64,000 nucleotides of DNA from Schaalia georgiae DSM 6843 (GCF_000429245.1 NZ_AUBM01000012.1:1-64000); one strand, 5' to 3'; positions 41,718 to 52,144 are shown, counted from the stretch's first letter. A program made the numbers and translations. The notes: generated by a model not told the origin, from the sequence alone.

Positions 41718-42956
41718 TCAGGCCAAAGAAACCGGCTTGATAATGTCGGCGGCGATGAGGATGACGCTCATGGCGACCAGCACACCGCCCACCGCCCACG
41801 TGAGCGGAACCATGCGCGCCGTGTCCGCCGGCCCCGGGTCCGCTTTCCCGCGGGCCCGGGCGAGCGCGCCCCGCGCCCACTCGTAGCAGGCGCCCACGAT
41901 GTGCCCGCCGTCCAGGGGAGGCAGCGGGATGAGGTTGAACACGAAGAGCGCCATGTTCAAGGACGCCAGCAGGCTCAGCAGAACGGCGACGACCTGGCGG
42001 GTGTCGCGCAGGCCAAGGGACGAGGGGTCCCCGGTCACCTCCCCCGCCATGCGGCCCACGCCCACCACGGACACGACACTGGTCGCCTCGCGGGCGTCGT
42101 CGGTGAACAGCGACCGCCCCACGTTCCACACCGCCTGCGGCAGCCGCACGACCACACTGGCCGTGGAGGTGAACATCTGCCAGTCCGCCGCGACCACATC
42201 GGCCGGCGACGCGGACACGTACTCGAACCCCGCGGTCACGCCGACGACGCGGCCCTGCTGGCCCTCCACGGGAACCACCTCGAAGGTGAGGTGCTCCTGC
42301 CCGCGCTTGACGCCCAATTGCTGCGGCTCGCCCGCCGGGGAGACCGCGATCGCCTCGTGGAACTCGGACCACGACGCGATGGGCGTCCCGTTCCACGACT
42401 CGACGACGTCGCCGGCGCGCACCCCCGCCTCGTGGGCCGGGCCGGCGACCTCGCCCGAAGCGCTCGCCACCGTCTGGGAAACGGCCGCCAGGGTAGTCGA
42501 TGCCCGGGGGGCGCCGATGCCGATCATCGTGATGGCCGACAGGACCACGCAGATCAGCAGATTCATCAGGGGCCCCGACACCATGACAACGATCTTCTTC
42601 GGGGCCGACAGGTTGTAGAACGCCCGCGCCTCCTGGCCCTCGGGCAGGTCCTCAGCACTCGCTTGGCGCGCCTCCTCGGCCAGAGTGGGCCGGCCCTTGC
42701 GGTTGAGCGTGCGCGCGCCCTCACGGGCAGGAGGGTACATGCCGAGGATCTTCACGTACCCTCCTAGCAGCACCGCGCGCAGCGCGTAAGTGGTCTCCCC
42801 GATCTTCTTCTTCCACAACGCGGGGCCGAAGCCCACCGCGTAATCGGGGACCAGGACCCCGAACTTCTTCGCTGGCACCATGTGCCCCACTTCGTGGAGC
42901 GCCACCGACGCCAGAATGCCGACGACGACCACGACAATGCCTACCACGTAACCCAT
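41718..42956 (-). CDS. Site-2 (RseP/Rip1-type) membrane zinc metalloprotease
   Basis: 412 residues, M50 family, cutting substrates such as anti-sigma factors within the membrane. HEVGH zinc site at residues 21-25 in the first membrane helix, a central PDZ domain (about 165-260, with AGVRAGDVVESWNG), and the third-ligand motif PLPPLDGGH near 345. ATG at 42956 with AAGGAA upstream. It lies between dxr and ispG exactly as Rip1 does in mycobacteria. Confidence 0.95.
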   Translation of the reverse strand: MGYVVGIVVVVVGILASVALHEVGHMVPAKKFGVLVPDYAVGFGPALWKKKIGETTYALRAVLLGGYVKILGMYPPAREGARTLNRKGRPTLAEEARQASAEDLPEGQEARAFYNLSAPKKIVVMVSGPLMNLLICVVLSAITMIGIGAPRASTTLAAVSQTVASASGEVAGPAHEAGVRAGDVVESWNGTPIASWSEFHEAIAVSPAGEPQQLGVKRGQEHLTFEVVPVEGQQGRVVGVTAGFEYVSASPADVVAADWQMFTSTASVVVRLPQAVWNVGRSLFTDDAREATSVVSVVGVGRMAGEVTGDPSSLGLRDTRQVVAVLLSLLASLNMALFVFNLIPLPPLDGGHIVGACYEWARGALARARGKADPGPADTARMVPLTWAVGGVLVAMSVILIAADIIKPVSLA

Positions 42957-43007
42957 ATTATTCCTTCCAGCGGCGACGAGCCGCTTCCCCGGGCCCCTCG
43001 GCCCGCC

Positions 43008-44258
43008 TCAAAGCACCGACAATTCGTGGGCGCGCTCGCGCGCCCACCGCTCGACCGCCTCCACGTCCTCCAACGACGGGTCCTCGACGCCCTCGTGCTC
43101 GCTGAGGACCCGCTCGACGACATCGGTGATGCCCGGCAGGCCCACCGCGCCCGCGCGGAAGGCGGAGACGAGCACCTCGTTCGCCGCGTTCATCACCGCG
43201 GGGTGGGTGGCAGAGGCGGACACCGCGGCCCGCGCCAGGCCGACGGCGGGGAAAGCCTCGTCGTCGACCGGTTCGAAAGTCCACTGCGACGCAGCGTCCC
43301 ACCGCAGGGGCTCTTCCACTCCGCGCAGCCGCCGGGGCCACGCCAGTCCCAGTGCGATGGGCAGCCGCATGTCGGGGGGCGAGGCCTGCAGCGTCGTCGC
43401 CCCGTCCTGCCACGTCACCATCGAGTGCACGATCGACTGGGGGTGGACCGTCGTGATGATGTGGTCGGGGGCGACATCGAAGAGCAGGTGCGCCTCGATG
43501 AGCTCCAGGCCCTTGTTCATCAGGGTCGCAGAGTTGATGGTGACGACGGGGCCCATGTCCCACGTCGGGTGGTTGAGGGCCTGCTCGGGTGTGACCCGGG
43601 CGAGCTCGGCGCGGGTGAGGCCGCGGAACGGGCCGCCCGACGCCGTCAGCACCAGGTCGGCGACCTCGCTGGCGCCCGAAAGGCGCCGCGACGTGAGCCC
43701 CTTCTCGTGCACGCCGCTGGCCAGCGCCTGGGCGATCGCCGAGTGCTCCGAATCAACGGGCACCACCTGTCCGGGGCGCCGCAGGGCCCTCTTGACCAGG
43801 GCGCCCCCGGCCACCAGCGACTCCTTGTTCGCCAGCGCCAGTGTGGCGTCCGACTCCAAAGCCGCCAACGTCGGGCGCAGCCCCACGGAACCCGTGATCC
43901 CGTTGAGGACAACGACGCGCCCTCCCCACCTGGCGCACGCTTCGCGAACCAGGTCCGAAGCCGCGTCGGCGCCCCCCAGGACCGTCGGCGCCACTGAAGG
44001 GGCAGCAGCCGCTAGAGCCCCTCGCACCTCCCCGACGCGGTCCTCACGCGCGACCGCGACCAACGGGGCCCCGTGGGAGGCGGCCTGCGCGGCCAGGGCA
44101 CCCGGGTCGGCGCCCCCGGCCCCGAGGCCCACCACCTCGAAGACACCGGGATTCGCGTCGATCACGTCGAGCGCCTGGGTGCCGATCGACCCCGTCGAGC
44201 CAAGGACGACCACAGGTACGGGCGCGCCCTGGGCGGGCACCGGGACGGCCGGAGGCAT
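43008..44258 (-). CDS. dxr: 1-deoxy-D-xylulose 5-phosphate reductoisomerase
   Basis: First committed step of the MEP pathway, NADPH- and metal-dependent. 416 residues. Rossmann start VLGSTGSIGTQALDVI, LANKESLVAGG, PVDSEHSAIAQAL and NHPTWDMG..INSATLMNKGLE are all present. The ATG overlaps the stop of the DivIVA-domain gene by one base (TGATG), so it is coupled to it. Confidence 0.97.
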   Translation of the reverse strand: MPPAVPVPAQGAPVPVVVLGSTGSIGTQALDVIDANPGVFEVVGLGAGGADPGALAAQAASHGAPLVAVAREDRVGEVRGALAAAAPSVAPTVLGGADAASDLVREACARWGGRVVVLNGITGSVGLRPTLAALESDATLALANKESLVAGGALVKRALRRPGQVVPVDSEHSAIAQALASGVHEKGLTSRRLSGASEVADLVLTASGGPFRGLTRAELARVTPEQALNHPTWDMGPVVTINSATLMNKGLELIEAHLLFDVAPDHIITTVHPQSIVHSMVTWQDGATTLQASPPDMRLPIALGLAWPRRLRGVEEPLRWDAASQWTFEPVDDEAFPAVGLARAAVSASATHPAVMNAANEVLVSAFRAGAVGLPGITDVVERVLSEHEGVEDPSLEDVEAVERWARERAHELSVL

Positions 44259-44809
44259 CAGTCGACCGCCAGCAGGATGTCCACCGCCCGCCCCAGGAAC
44301 GCGTCCACAGGGCCCTCGGCGTAAGCCTTCTTGCCCCGCGCGGGCCTGAAAGTGGCCTGGCGCACTTCATCGGCATTCAGGGGTTCGCCGTCGTCGAAAT
44401 AGGCGGCGAGCCGGTCCAGCAGGTCATCAACCTCGTCCATCCGGTAGCCCCGCCCCGACTCCGGGTGGGCGAAGCGCTCGCCCCGCGGCCGCTGGAGCCT
44501 GGGGTACAGCGTGGTCGCCCGGTCGGCGACGCGGTCGTACCACGCGGCCTCCCCCATCGCCGCGACGTGCTCGGCCCGGTCGCGCTGGACGAAGGCCGCC
44601 TCCAAGCGGTTCATCGCCCCATCGACCGCGTCGATGTCGTAGCCGCGCCGTTTCAGCGTGAACGTCGCCTGCCGCACCTGCTCGGCGCTGAATTGCTCGG
44701 CAGGCACGCCGCCCTCGTAGGCGCGCCGCGCGTCCTCGAAGAACGCGTCCACGGCCTCGGGGTTGTACCCCTGCCGGAAAAAACCAACCGTCGGAAATGC
44801 GTCGGTCAT
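44258..44809 (-). CDS. DivIVA-domain protein with repeated modules
   Basis: 183 residues built of two similar halves. Each half has a segment like [15 protein letters not shown] / [20 protein letters not shown] and a segment beginning VRQATF. The GY-x-x-x-x-VDxFL type motif is the start of DivIVA domains, which target curved membranes at poles and septa. No long coiled coil follows, unlike true DivIVA/Wag31. It overlaps rlmN upstream (ATGA) and dxr downstream (TGATG). Confidence 0.85.
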   Translation of the reverse strand: MTDAFPTVGFFRQGYNPEAVDAFFEDARRAYEGGVPAEQFSAEQVRQATFTLKRRGYDIDAVDGAMNRLEAAFVQRDRAEHVAAMGEAAWYDRVADRATTLYPRLQRPRGERFAHPESGRGYRMDEVDDLLDRLAAYFDDGEPLNADEVRQATFRPARGKKAYAEGPVDAFLGRAVDILLAVD

Positions 44810-46053
44810 CGGGTCTCCTTCCTGCTACTGCCGTCCCCCGCGGCCCTCTTCGCCGCGGACGTGGCCAACTGGCCGCACGCCCCGTCGATATCAGAGCCGC
44901 GGGTGTCGCGAATCGAAGTCACTATCCCATTGTCGCGGAGAGTCGTGACGAATGCGTCCTGTGAACGCCTCGTGGACGCCGTCCAGATCGAACCCGGCGT
45001 CGGGTTGAGCGGGATCGGGTTGACGTGGGCCCACCCCTTCCCCCTCCGGTTGAGCTCGTCGGCCAGGAGCTGGGCGCGCCAGACCTGGTCGTTCATGTCC
45101 TTGATGAGGGCGTACTCGATGGACACCCTGCGCCCCGTCACCAGGAAGTAGTGGCGCGCCGCGTCCAGGAGCTCCCCCACTTTCCACCGCGAGTTGATGG
45201 GGATGAGGTCGTCGCGCAGGCCGTCGTCGGGGGCGTGCAGGGACACGGCGAGCGTCACGGGAAGCCCCTCCCCCGCAAGTCTGCGGATCGCGGGGACCAG
45301 TCCCACCGTGGACACCGTGACGTTGCGGGCGCTCATCCCGAAGCCCTCCGGCACCGGATCGACGAGGCGGTGCAGCGCGCCCACCACCGTCTTGTAGTTG
45401 GCCAGGGGCTCACCCATCCCCATGAACACGACGTTCGTCAGCCGCGTGGGACCACCGGCCAGGGCGCCGTCGCGGCACGCCGCCTGCGCCAGGCGGACCT
45501 GGTCGACGATCTCCGCCGTCGACAGGTTGCGGGTCAGCCCCATCTGCCCCGTCGCGCAGAAGGGGCAGGCCATACCGCACCCCGCCTGCGAGGACACGCA
45601 CAAGGTGGTCCGCTGCGGATAGCGCATGAGCACGGATTCCACTTGCGCGCCGTCGTAGAGCCTCCACAGGTCCTTGACGGTGCGCCCCCCGTCGGCCCGC
45701 AGCGACACGACCTCGGACACCAGCGGGGGCAACAGGGAGTCGCGGACCCCCTGGCGCATGGAGGCGGGGATGTCGCTCATATCCGCCGGGTCCGCCTCGA
45801 AGCGCTCGAAGTAGTGGCGGCTCAACTGGTCGGCGCGGAACGGCGGAAGGCCCATGCCCCCGAGCACCGCCTTGCGCCCCGCCGCGTCCAAGTCGGCCAG
45901 GTGCGAGGGGGGCTTGCCCCGCCGCTTGGCCGTGAAGGACAGCACCGGGCGGGCACCCGCGTGCGCGGCGCCCTCGGGCGGCTGGTCGGTCGGGCGCACC
46001 TCGCGCCCCGCCCCCGACGCGCGCGCCGCGGCCAGCTGGGTCCGTGTGCTCAA
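44806..46053 (-). CDS. rlmN: Dual-specificity RNA methyltransferase RlmN
   Basis: Radical SAM enzyme that methylates C2 of A2503 in 23S rRNA and A37 in some tRNAs. 415 residues. [11 protein letters not shown] is the CX3CX2C cluster motif; [12 protein letters not shown] and [17 protein letters not shown] are typical, as is the C-terminal [15 protein letters not shown] with the catalytic Cys. The start is the TTG at 46053, overlapping the cdsA stop (TTGA), with GGGAGGGGAG upstream. The first ~45 residues are a non-conserved extension. Confidence 0.95.
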   Translation of the reverse strand: MSTRTQLAAARASGAGREVRPTDQPPEGAAHAGARPVLSFTAKRRGKPPSHLADLDAAGRKAVLGGMGLPPFRADQLSRHYFERFEADPADMSDIPASMRQGVRDSLLPPLVSEVVSLRADGGRTVKDLWRLYDGAQVESVLMRYPQRTTLCVSSQAGCGMACPFCATGQMGLTRNLSTAEIVDQVRLAQAACRDGALAGGPTRLTNVVFMGMGEPLANYKTVVGALHRLVDPVPEGFGMSARNVTVSTVGLVPAIRRLAGEGLPVTLAVSLHAPDDGLRDDLIPINSRWKVGELLDAARHYFLVTGRRVSIEYALIKDMNDQVWRAQLLADELNRRGKGWAHVNPIPLNPTPGSIWTASTRRSQDAFVTTLRDNGIVTSIRDTRGSDIDGACGQLATSAAKRAAGDGSSRKETR

Positions 46054-46958
46054 TGGCTCCCCTCCCACGACACGCCGGGCAGCGCGAGAGCGTAGACGAA
46101 GTAGACGACGGGCGCCGTCATGAGCACCGCGTCCACACGGTCGAGGACGCCCCCGTGGCCGGGCAGCAGGCCCGACATGTCCTTGATGCCCGCCTCGCGC
46201 TTGATGAGGGACTCGGTCAGGTCGCCCATGGTCCCCACGAACGCCACCAGAACGCCCGCCACCAGGCCCCACCACCACTGGGCGCCCAGCAGGTGCAGCC
46301 CGAGGCACCCCACGCCCGTCGCCGCCAGGCACGAGCCCGCGAAGCCCTCCCATGACTTCTTCGGGGACAGGCGCGGGGCCATGGGGTGGCGGCCGATGGC
46401 GATCCCCGCCGCCCAGCCGCCCGTGTCCGAGGCGATCACCATCGCCTCGTAGGAAAGGAACACCCACGGGTCCGGCCACGCCGACACCATGAGAACGACG
46501 AAGGACGCCAGGAAGGGGACGTAGACGGCCACGAAGGCCGACGAGGCGATATCACTCATCCGGGACTCGGTGCGCGCGTCCAGCAGGCGCCACGCCGCGC
46601 ACACGAAGACGGTGAGGTACATGGCGAAGAGCATTCCCTCCGCCCCCAGCAGCCACGCGCAGGTGACCATGCCGATCGCGCCCACGTACAGGGGGATCAC
46701 CGCCACGGACACCCCCATGCGCGCGAAAGCGCCCGCCAGCTCCCACACCCCCGCCAGGCACGCCACCGCGATGACGCCGATGAACAGCGGCGGGTACAAG
46801 AACAGGGCGACCGCGATGACCGTGACCAAGACCGCCCCGGTCGTCACAGCGGCCGGCAGGTTGCGCCCCGCCCTGCCCGTCGCGCCCAGGGGCGGGCGCT
46901 CGCGGGTGGGGCCGGGGCGGAAGACCGCCGACAAGAAACTCTGCGACTGATCCTCCAT
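46050..46958 (-). CDS. cdsA: Phosphatidate cytidylyltransferase
   Basis: Makes CDP-diacylglycerol for phospholipids. 302 residues, about eight membrane helices. Family signature [28 protein letters not shown] near the C-terminus and SPKKSWEG in the middle. The ATG overlaps the frr stop by one base. Part of the conserved frr-cdsA-rlmN run. Confidence 0.96.
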   Translation of the reverse strand: MEDQSQSFLSAVFRPGPTRERPPLGATGRAGRNLPAAVTTGAVLVTVIAVALFLYPPLFIGVIAVACLAGVWELAGAFARMGVSVAVIPLYVGAIGMVTCAWLLGAEGMLFAMYLTVFVCAAWRLLDARTESRMSDIASSAFVAVYVPFLASFVVLMVSAWPDPWVFLSYEAMVIASDTGGWAAGIAIGRHPMAPRLSPKKSWEGFAGSCLAATGVGCLGLHLLGAQWWWGLVAGVLVAFVGTMGDLTESLIKREAGIKDMSGLLPGHGGVLDRVDAVLMTAPVVYFVYALALPGVSWEGSH

Positions 46959-47515
46959 CAGATCGTCAGCAGCTCGCTCTCCTTAGCCGCCAGCATCTTG
47001 TCGATCTGGTCGGTGTGGGCCCGCGTCGCCGCGTCCAGGGCCTTCTCGGCGCGGTCCACGTCGTCCTCGGAGGCCTCGCCGTCCTTCTTGAGGCGGTCGA
47101 GCTGGTCCTTGGCCTTGCGGCGCACTCCGCGCACCGAGACCCTGCCGTCCTCGGCCTTCGACTTGGCCTGCTTGACGTACTCCTTGCGGCGCTCCTCCGT
47201 GAGGGCGGGCAGGACCACGCGGATGATGTTGCCGTCGTCGGTGGGGTTGACTCCCAGGTCGGACTCGCGCAGCGTGCGCAGGATCTCCTGCGTGGCAGTG
47301 CGGTCGAAGGGGGAGATAATGACCATGCGGGCCTCGGGGATCTGGAAGGACGCCAGTTGCTGCATCGGTGTGGGCGCCCCGTAGTACTCGACGCTCAGTT
47401 GCGCGAACATCGACGTGGTGGCGCGCCCGGTGCGGATGGAGGCGAACTCGTGGGAGGCCGCGTCCACGGCCTTGTCCATCTTGTCCTCGGCCTCGAGGAG
47501 GATATCGTCAATCAC
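46958..47515 (-). CDS. frr: Ribosome recycling factor
   Basis: 185 residues. Splits post-termination ribosomes together with EF-G. Conserved RTGRATTSMF and GAPTPMQQLASFQIPEARM regions and a C-terminal helix KMLAAKESELLTI. GTG start at 47515 with AAGGAGCC upstream; follows pyrH after 30 bases. Confidence 0.97.
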   Translation of the reverse strand: MIDDILLEAEDKMDKAVDAASHEFASIRTGRATTSMFAQLSVEYYGAPTPMQQLASFQIPEARMVIISPFDRTATQEILRTLRESDLGVNPTDDGNIIRVVLPALTEERRKEYVKQAKSKAEDGRVSVRGVRRKAKDQLDRLKKDGEASEDDVDRAEKALDAATRAHTDQIDKMLAAKESELLTI

Positions 47516-47545
47516 AGTGGCTCCTTAGTGTCGGTGGTGTGGTGG

Positions 47546-48262
47546 TCAGTCCTGCGTTGTGACAAGAGTACCGATATGTTCGCCCATGAGTGCGCGAGTC
47601 ACGTTGCCCTTTTCACCCATTCCGAAGATCCGGGTCTTCAACCCGTTGTCGCGGCACAGGGCGAGAGCGGTGGCGTCGATGACTTTGAGGTCGCGGGTGA
47701 GGGCCTCGGAATAGGTGATCGCGTCGAAGCGGCGGGCTCCCGGGTTCGTCTTCGGGTCGTCGTCGTACACGCCGTCCACGCCGTTCTTCGCGACCAGCAG
47801 CTCGTCGCAGTGGATCTCGAGGGCGCGCTGGGCGCTGACCGTGTCGGTCGAGAAGTACGGCAAGCCGGCCCCCGCCCCGAACACGACCGCCCGGCCCTTC
47901 TCCAGGTGCCGGATCGCCCTGAGCGGGATGTAGGGCTCAGCGACCTGGGTCATCGTGATGGCGCTCTGCACGCGGGCGGGGACCCCGGCCTGCTCGATGA
48001 AGTCCTGCAGCGCGAGGGCGTTCATCACCGTTCCCAGCATCCCCATGTAGTCCGCCCGGCTGCGCTCCAGGCCCGCCTTGGCCAGCTGGGCGCCCCTGAA
48101 GAAGTTACCCCCGCCGACGACGACGGCGACGTGGACCCCCTGGCGGATCGCCACGGCCACCTGCTCGGCGATATCGCGCACGACCGCGGTGTCGAGTCCG
48201 ATAGCCCCTCCCCCGAACGCCTCCCCGGATACTTTCAACAGGACGCGGCGGGGTTTGGACAT
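47546..48262 (-). CDS. pyrH: UMP kinase
   Basis: Phosphorylates UMP to UDP; amino-acid-kinase fold, 238 residues. [25 protein letters not shown] and [14 protein letters not shown] are diagnostic. The ATG at 48262 follows AAGGAGAA. It lies after a strong hairpin that ends tsf transcription, so it probably has its own promoter; a TAGTAT on the minus strand at 48327-48322 is a candidate -10. Confidence 0.97.
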   Translation of the reverse strand: MSKPRRVLLKVSGEAFGGGAIGLDTAVVRDIAEQVAVAIRQGVHVAVVVGGGNFFRGAQLAKAGLERSRADYMGMLGTVMNALALQDFIEQAGVPARVQSAITMTQVAEPYIPLRAIRHLEKGRAVVFGAGAGLPYFSTDTVSAQRALEIHCDELLVAKNGVDGVYDDDPKTNPGARRFDAITYSEALTRDLKVIDATALALCRDNGLKTRIFGMGEKGNVTRALMGEHIGTLVTTQD

Positions 48263-48340
48263 GGCAGTTCTCCTTACGATCCAGCGCGGCGCGCCCGCCT
48301 CGGGCGCGCCCAACCGAGACAATACTACCTAAGATGCGAC

Positions 48341-48366
48341 GCGGCCCCACCCGAAGGCGGGGCCGC
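48341..48366 (-). terminator. terminator hairpin after tsf
   Basis: Perfect 8-base arms GCGGCCCC (48341-48348) and GGGGCCGC (48359-48366) with a 10-base loop, 17 bases past the tsf stop, between tsf and pyrH. Confidence 0.65.
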
Positions 48367-48382
48367 GGATGCGGGAGCGGGC

Positions 48383-49210
48383 TCAGGCGCCCACGTGCAC
48401 GCGCACGTAGTCGCTCACGGAGGCGCCGGCCTCCTTGAGGACCTTGCCCACGGACTTGGAGGGGTCGCGGGCGAACGCCTGGTCGACCAGGCAGTTGTCC
48501 TTGAAGAACGCCTCGAGGCGGCCCTGGACGATCTTGGGCACGATGTGCTCGGGCTTGCCCTCCTCGAGGGTGATCTTCTCCAGGGTCGCGCGCTCCTTGT
48601 CGAGCACGTCCGCGGGGACGTGGTCACGGTCGAGGTAGGCCGGCATGTAAGCGGCCACGTGCATCGCGATGTCGTGGGCAACCGCCTTGCCCGCCGCGTC
48701 GGTCACCACGAAGACGCCGACCTGCGGGGGCAGATCCGGGTTCGTCTGGTGCAGGTAGAGGTCGACGTTGTCGCCCTCGACGCGCACGACGCGGCCGATC
48801 TGCAGCTTCTCGCCGATGATCGCGGCGAAAGCGTCGAGACGGTCCTTGACGGTGCCCTCGCCCATCGGAGCGGCCAGCAGCGCGTCCGTGTCGGAGGCCT
48901 TGGAGGCGACGGCCGCGGCGAGGACCTCGTTCGCGAAGTCGATGAACTTCTGGTTCTTGGCCACGAAGTCGGTCTCGGAGTTGACCTCGACCATGACGCC
49001 GACGGTGCCGTCGGTGGTGGCGGCCAGCAGGCCGGCCAGGGCCTGGCGGCCCTCGCGCTTGGACAGGGACTTCAGGCCCTTGAGGCGGATGATCTCGAGG
49101 GCCTTCTCGGAGTCGCCGTCGGCCTCGGTCAGCGCCTTCTTGACGTCCATCATGCCGGCGCCGGTCTGCTCGCGCAGCGCCTTCACATCTGCAGCGGTGA
49201 ATTTCGCCAT
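48383..49210 (-). CDS. tsf: Elongation factor Ts
   Basis: Nucleotide exchange factor for EF-Tu, 275 residues. N-terminal LREQTGAGMMDVKKALTEADGD and the core motif SETDFVAKNQ are diagnostic. ATG at 49210 with GAGAGGAAC upstream. 25 bases after rpsB on the same strand, the standard rpsB-tsf pair. Confidence 0.98.
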   Translation of the reverse strand: MAKFTAADVKALREQTGAGMMDVKKALTEADGDSEKALEIIRLKGLKSLSKREGRQALAGLLAATTDGTVGVMVEVNSETDFVAKNQKFIDFANEVLAAAVASKASDTDALLAAPMGEGTVKDRLDAFAAIIGEKLQIGRVVRVEGDNVDLYLHQTNPDLPPQVGVFVVTDAAGKAVAHDIAMHVAAYMPAYLDRDHVPADVLDKERATLEKITLEEGKPEHIVPKIVQGRLEAFFKDNCLVDQAFARDPSKSVGKVLKEAGASVSDYVRVHVGA

Positions 49211-49235
49211 CAGGTGGTTCCTCTCAGTAAAACGT

Positions 49236-50066
49236 TCAGTCCTGCTTGGGGGCGGACTCTTCGGCGGCCTGGGCCGCGGCGGCCTCGTCGGCCTTGACCT
49301 CGCCCTCGAGGAGCTCGCGCTCCCACTCGGCGAGCGGCTCGGCGGCGGTCTCCTCGCCCTTGCCCTTGCGGGCGTCGGAGCGGGCGATCAGGCCCTCGGC
49401 GACGGCGTCGGCGACCACGCGGGTCAGCAGCGCGACGGCGCGGATGGCGTCGTCGTTGCCGGGGATGCGGTAGTCGACCTCGTCGGGGTCGGCGTTGGTG
49501 TCGAGGATGGCGACGATCGGGATGTTCAGCTTGCGGGCCTCGGAGACCGCGAGGTGCTCCTTCTTCGGGTCGACGATCCACACCGCGGAGGGGACCTTCG
49601 CCATGTCGCGGATACCGCCCAGGGTACGGGCCAGCTTGTCCTTCTCACGGCTCATCATGAGCAGTTCCTTCTTGGTGTGGCCGGAGGCAGCCACGTCCTC
49701 GAAGTCGATCTGCTCGAGCTCCTTGAGGCGCTGCAGGCGGCGCGACACCGTCGAGAAGTTCGTCAGCATGCCGCCGAGCCAACGGTGGTTGACGTAGGGC
49801 ATGCCCACGCGCTGGGCCTGCTCCGCGACGGCCTCCTGGGCCTGCTTCTTGGTGCCGACGAAGAGGATCGTGCCGCCGTGGGCGACGGTCTGCTTGACGA
49901 AATCGAAAGCGATGTCGATGTCGGCGATGGTCTGCTGCAAGTCGATGATGTAGATGCCGTTGCGCTCGGTGAGGATGAAGCGCTTCATCTTCGGGTTCCA
50001 ACGGCGAGTCTGGTGTCCGAAGTGGACGCCGGACTCGAGGAGTTGACGCATGGTTACGACTGCCAT
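49236..50066 (-). CDS. rpsB: 30S ribosomal protein S2
   Basis: 276 residues. [22 protein letters not shown] and [16 protein letters not shown] are S2 hallmarks. An acidic/Ala-rich C-terminal extension (about 245-276) is typical of actinobacteria. ATG at 50066 with GGAAGGAAG upstream. Preceded by a ~195-base leader with hairpins. Confidence 0.98.
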   Translation of the reverse strand: MAVVTMRQLLESGVHFGHQTRRWNPKMKRFILTERNGIYIIDLQQTIADIDIAFDFVKQTVAHGGTILFVGTKKQAQEAVAEQAQRVGMPYVNHRWLGGMLTNFSTVSRRLQRLKELEQIDFEDVAASGHTKKELLMMSREKDKLARTLGGIRDMAKVPSAVWIVDPKKEHLAVSEARKLNIPIVAILDTNADPDEVDYRIPGNDDAIRAVALLTRVVADAVAEGLIARSDARKGKGEETAAEPLAEWERELLEGEVKADEAAAAQAAEESAPKQD

Positions 50067-50272
50067 GGTTCTTCCTTCCCCGCGCGGTGCGAGTTCATGG
50101 GGCGGTGCCCCGGGGTTTTCGGTTGTCCGCCCACTTCTGTGGGCCCTGGTGCCATGACCGGGCCGCCCCGAGGGGACCGTGGCCGCTGGCCCTGCGGGCC
50201 TCCCGCGAAGCGGGGGCACGCAGAAAATGGCACGCGAAGTCGCCTGCACGTGGCAAGCGCCCGTTCATTCTA
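50067..50272 (-). promoter_or_regulatory. rpsB promoter and structured leader
   Basis: Minus strand TAGAAT (50272-50267) is a good -10; no clear -35. The ~195-base leader contains hairpins such as GCCCAC-AGAA-GTGGGC and GGGGC-ACC-GCCCC just before the ribosome site. This is what an S2 autoregulatory leader might look like, but I cannot match a known family. The rest of 50273-50437, up to the divergent M23 gene, shows no further signal. Confidence 0.4.
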
Positions 50273-50437
50273 GAACAGACGGAATCACACCACATGTCCC
50301 GCGAAGTGTCGCTGGTCACTGGGGATGGGCTGGTGCGGCAAGGGCGCCGTCCACAGGCCCGGACGGGGCGGGAACGCTGTGCACAGGGCTCCGGCCCCGG
50401 TAGGCGCGCGGGCGGCGCGCCTGGTGAGACTGGGTCC

Positions 50438-50941
50438 ATGACTCCCCGCACCCGCCTCCGCCGGTTCCTCCGGGCCTCCGCCGCAGCCGCCCTCCTCGCC
50501 CAACCGCTGTCGGCGGGGGCTGCTCCAGGCGTGGAGGACCAGCGTTGGATGTGGCCCACGGGGTCCCCCTCGCCGGTGCTGTCGTCCTTCGCCCCTCCGG
50601 CGCACGACTGGCTGCCCGGGCGGCGGGGAGTGGACCTCGACGTTCCCGGCGGCACGCCGATAGTCGCCGCAGCCGATGGCGTGGTGGCCTTCGCGGGCCC
50701 CGTCGCGTCCCAGCCCGTCATCTCCGTCGAGCACGAGCGGGCGGGATCGCCGGTGTGGGCGACCTACGTGCCCGCGCAGGCCGAGGTCGAGGCGGGGCAG
50801 AGGGTCGTCCGGGGCCAAGTGATCGGCCGGGTCCCACCCGGTGCCGACCACCTCCACTGGGGCGCCAGGACCGGTCGGCGCGCCTACACCGACCCGATCC
50901 GGCTCACCCTGGGCCCGGTCGTGCTCAAGCCGTGGGAATAG
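50438..50941 (+). CDS. exported M23 (LytM)-like protein with an altered zinc site
   Basis: 167 residues. Signal peptide (two Arg, hydrophobic stretch, cleavage near SAGAAPG, ~residue 28-30), then a LytM/M23 fold: RRGVDLDVPGGTPIVAAADGVVAFAG and HLHWGAR. Asp66, His138 and His140 are present, but the first ligand His of the HxxxD motif is Arg62. Active M23 enzymes cut peptidoglycan cross-links; without this His it may be a non-catalytic activator or binding protein. It is divergent from rpsB, a common position for M23 genes in actinobacteria. Confidence 0.88.
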   Translation: MTPRTRLRRFLRASAAAALLAQPLSAGAAPGVEDQRWMWPTGSPSPVLSSFAPPAHDWLPGRRGVDLDVPGGTPIVAAADGVVAFAGPVASQPVISVEHERAGSPVWATYVPAQAEVEAGQRVVRGQVIGRVPPGADHLHWGARTGRRAYTDPIRLTLGPVVLKPWE

Positions 50942-51034
50942 CGGCGGCGCGCCGCCCCCCCAGCCCGGAGAGCGCGAACGCTGCGCGAGAGGCGGGCGGC
51001 GGTGCCGTCAGACCGGTTTCGGATCGGCGGCGGG

Positions 51035-52144
51035 TCATAGCCTGCGGTGGAGCGCCCAGGCGCCGATGCCCACGCCGAGCACCGCGGCGACACCGGAAGC
51101 GAGCACCATCGGCGCCGGCGATGGCGGGTCGGCCATCCAGGTCCATGCCTGGAGGTTCTCGAACACCGCCGCAGGGGGCCAGAACCGGTCGAACACCTGG
51201 ACCGGGCGGGGCAGGGTCGCCACTGACGAGAACCCGCCGGAAGCGAAGAACGAGCCGGCGAATGTCACCATGAGCAGCGGTTGAATGGTCCGGTAGTCGC
51301 GCAGCCACGCTCCGACTGCGACACCGATGCCGGCGCAGGCGACTGACACCAGCCCGGCGACGGACAGCAGGACGGGCAGCCTTCCCAGCGGAATACGGAC
51401 CCCGAACACGGCGACCGCCACCATCAGGGTCACCACGGTGTTGATCGCACCGGTGATGATCCCGGCCAGCAGGGTGCCGGTGGTCAAGTCGGCCAACGGC
51501 CGCGGCGCGAGTCGGATCTCTTTGGTGGTTCTGCGCTCCCATTCGCGAGCGACCATGATCGCCGCATTGAGCGCGGCCCCGACCATGATGGCGAGGATGA
51601 CAGCGCTATTGGCGATGAAGGTCCGGCGCCACACGTCGTCAGGGCGGGTGGTGGTTTGGGTGACGGTGATCGGCGCCAGGCCCTCGGCATGGGCGGCGGC
51701 GTAGTCCTGGATGGCGCGGTCGAGCCGTAGGCGCGCGTTCTTCATCATGTCGGTGTTGATGTTGTAAACGTGGGTCTCCAGCGTCGGCACGCCACCGGCC
51801 TCGATCACCTGGTCGAAGTCGTCGGGGATGGTGAGCGCCATGTGCAGGCGGCCTTCGGTGACGAGCCGGTCGGCCTCTACTGGGTCGGTGGTGACGACGC
51901 GGAAGTAGGGGCTGATGTTGCCGCGCAGTTCACGTATCCCGGTCTCGAACGCGGTCGCATGCGGACCGGCGCCGCGGTTGACCAGTGCGATGTTCCACTC
52001 GTCGCCGCCGAATCCGAACAGGACGCCGCAGAGGAACATGAGCACGAGCGGGATCAGCATGGGGCCCGCCAGGGCTTGCTTATCGCGGGACCATTGGCGC
52101 ATGTTCTTCGCGATGATGGCATTGATGCGGTCGAGGTGCATCAT
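51035..52144 (-). CDS. ABC-2 type transporter permease (second subunit)
   Basis: 369 residues with one N-terminal membrane helix, a large extracytoplasmic domain (about 50-190), and five C-terminal helices, the ABC-2 (YhgE/DrrB-like) exporter layout. Ends in LGVGIGAWALHRRL. The start is taken at the ATG at 52144, overlapping the previous stop. Together with the next permease and the ATPase it forms an ATP-driven exporter; drug or lipid export is typical, the substrate here unknown. Confidence 0.88.
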   Translation of the reverse strand: MMHLDRINAIIAKNMRQWSRDKQALAGPMLIPLVLMFLCGVLFGFGGDEWNIALVNRGAGPHATAFETGIRELRGNISPYFRVVTTDPVEADRLVTEGRLHMALTIPDDFDQVIEAGGVPTLETHVYNINTDMMKNARLRLDRAIQDYAAAHAEGLAPITVTQTTTRPDDVWRRTFIANSAVILAIMVGAALNAAIMVAREWERRTTKEIRLAPRPLADLTTGTLLAGIITGAINTVVTLMVAVAVFGVRIPLGRLPVLLSVAGLVSVACAGIGVAVGAWLRDYRTIQPLLMVTFAGSFFASGGFSSVATLPRPVQVFDRFWPPAAVFENLQAWTWMADPPSPAPMVLASGVAAVLGVGIGAWALHRRL

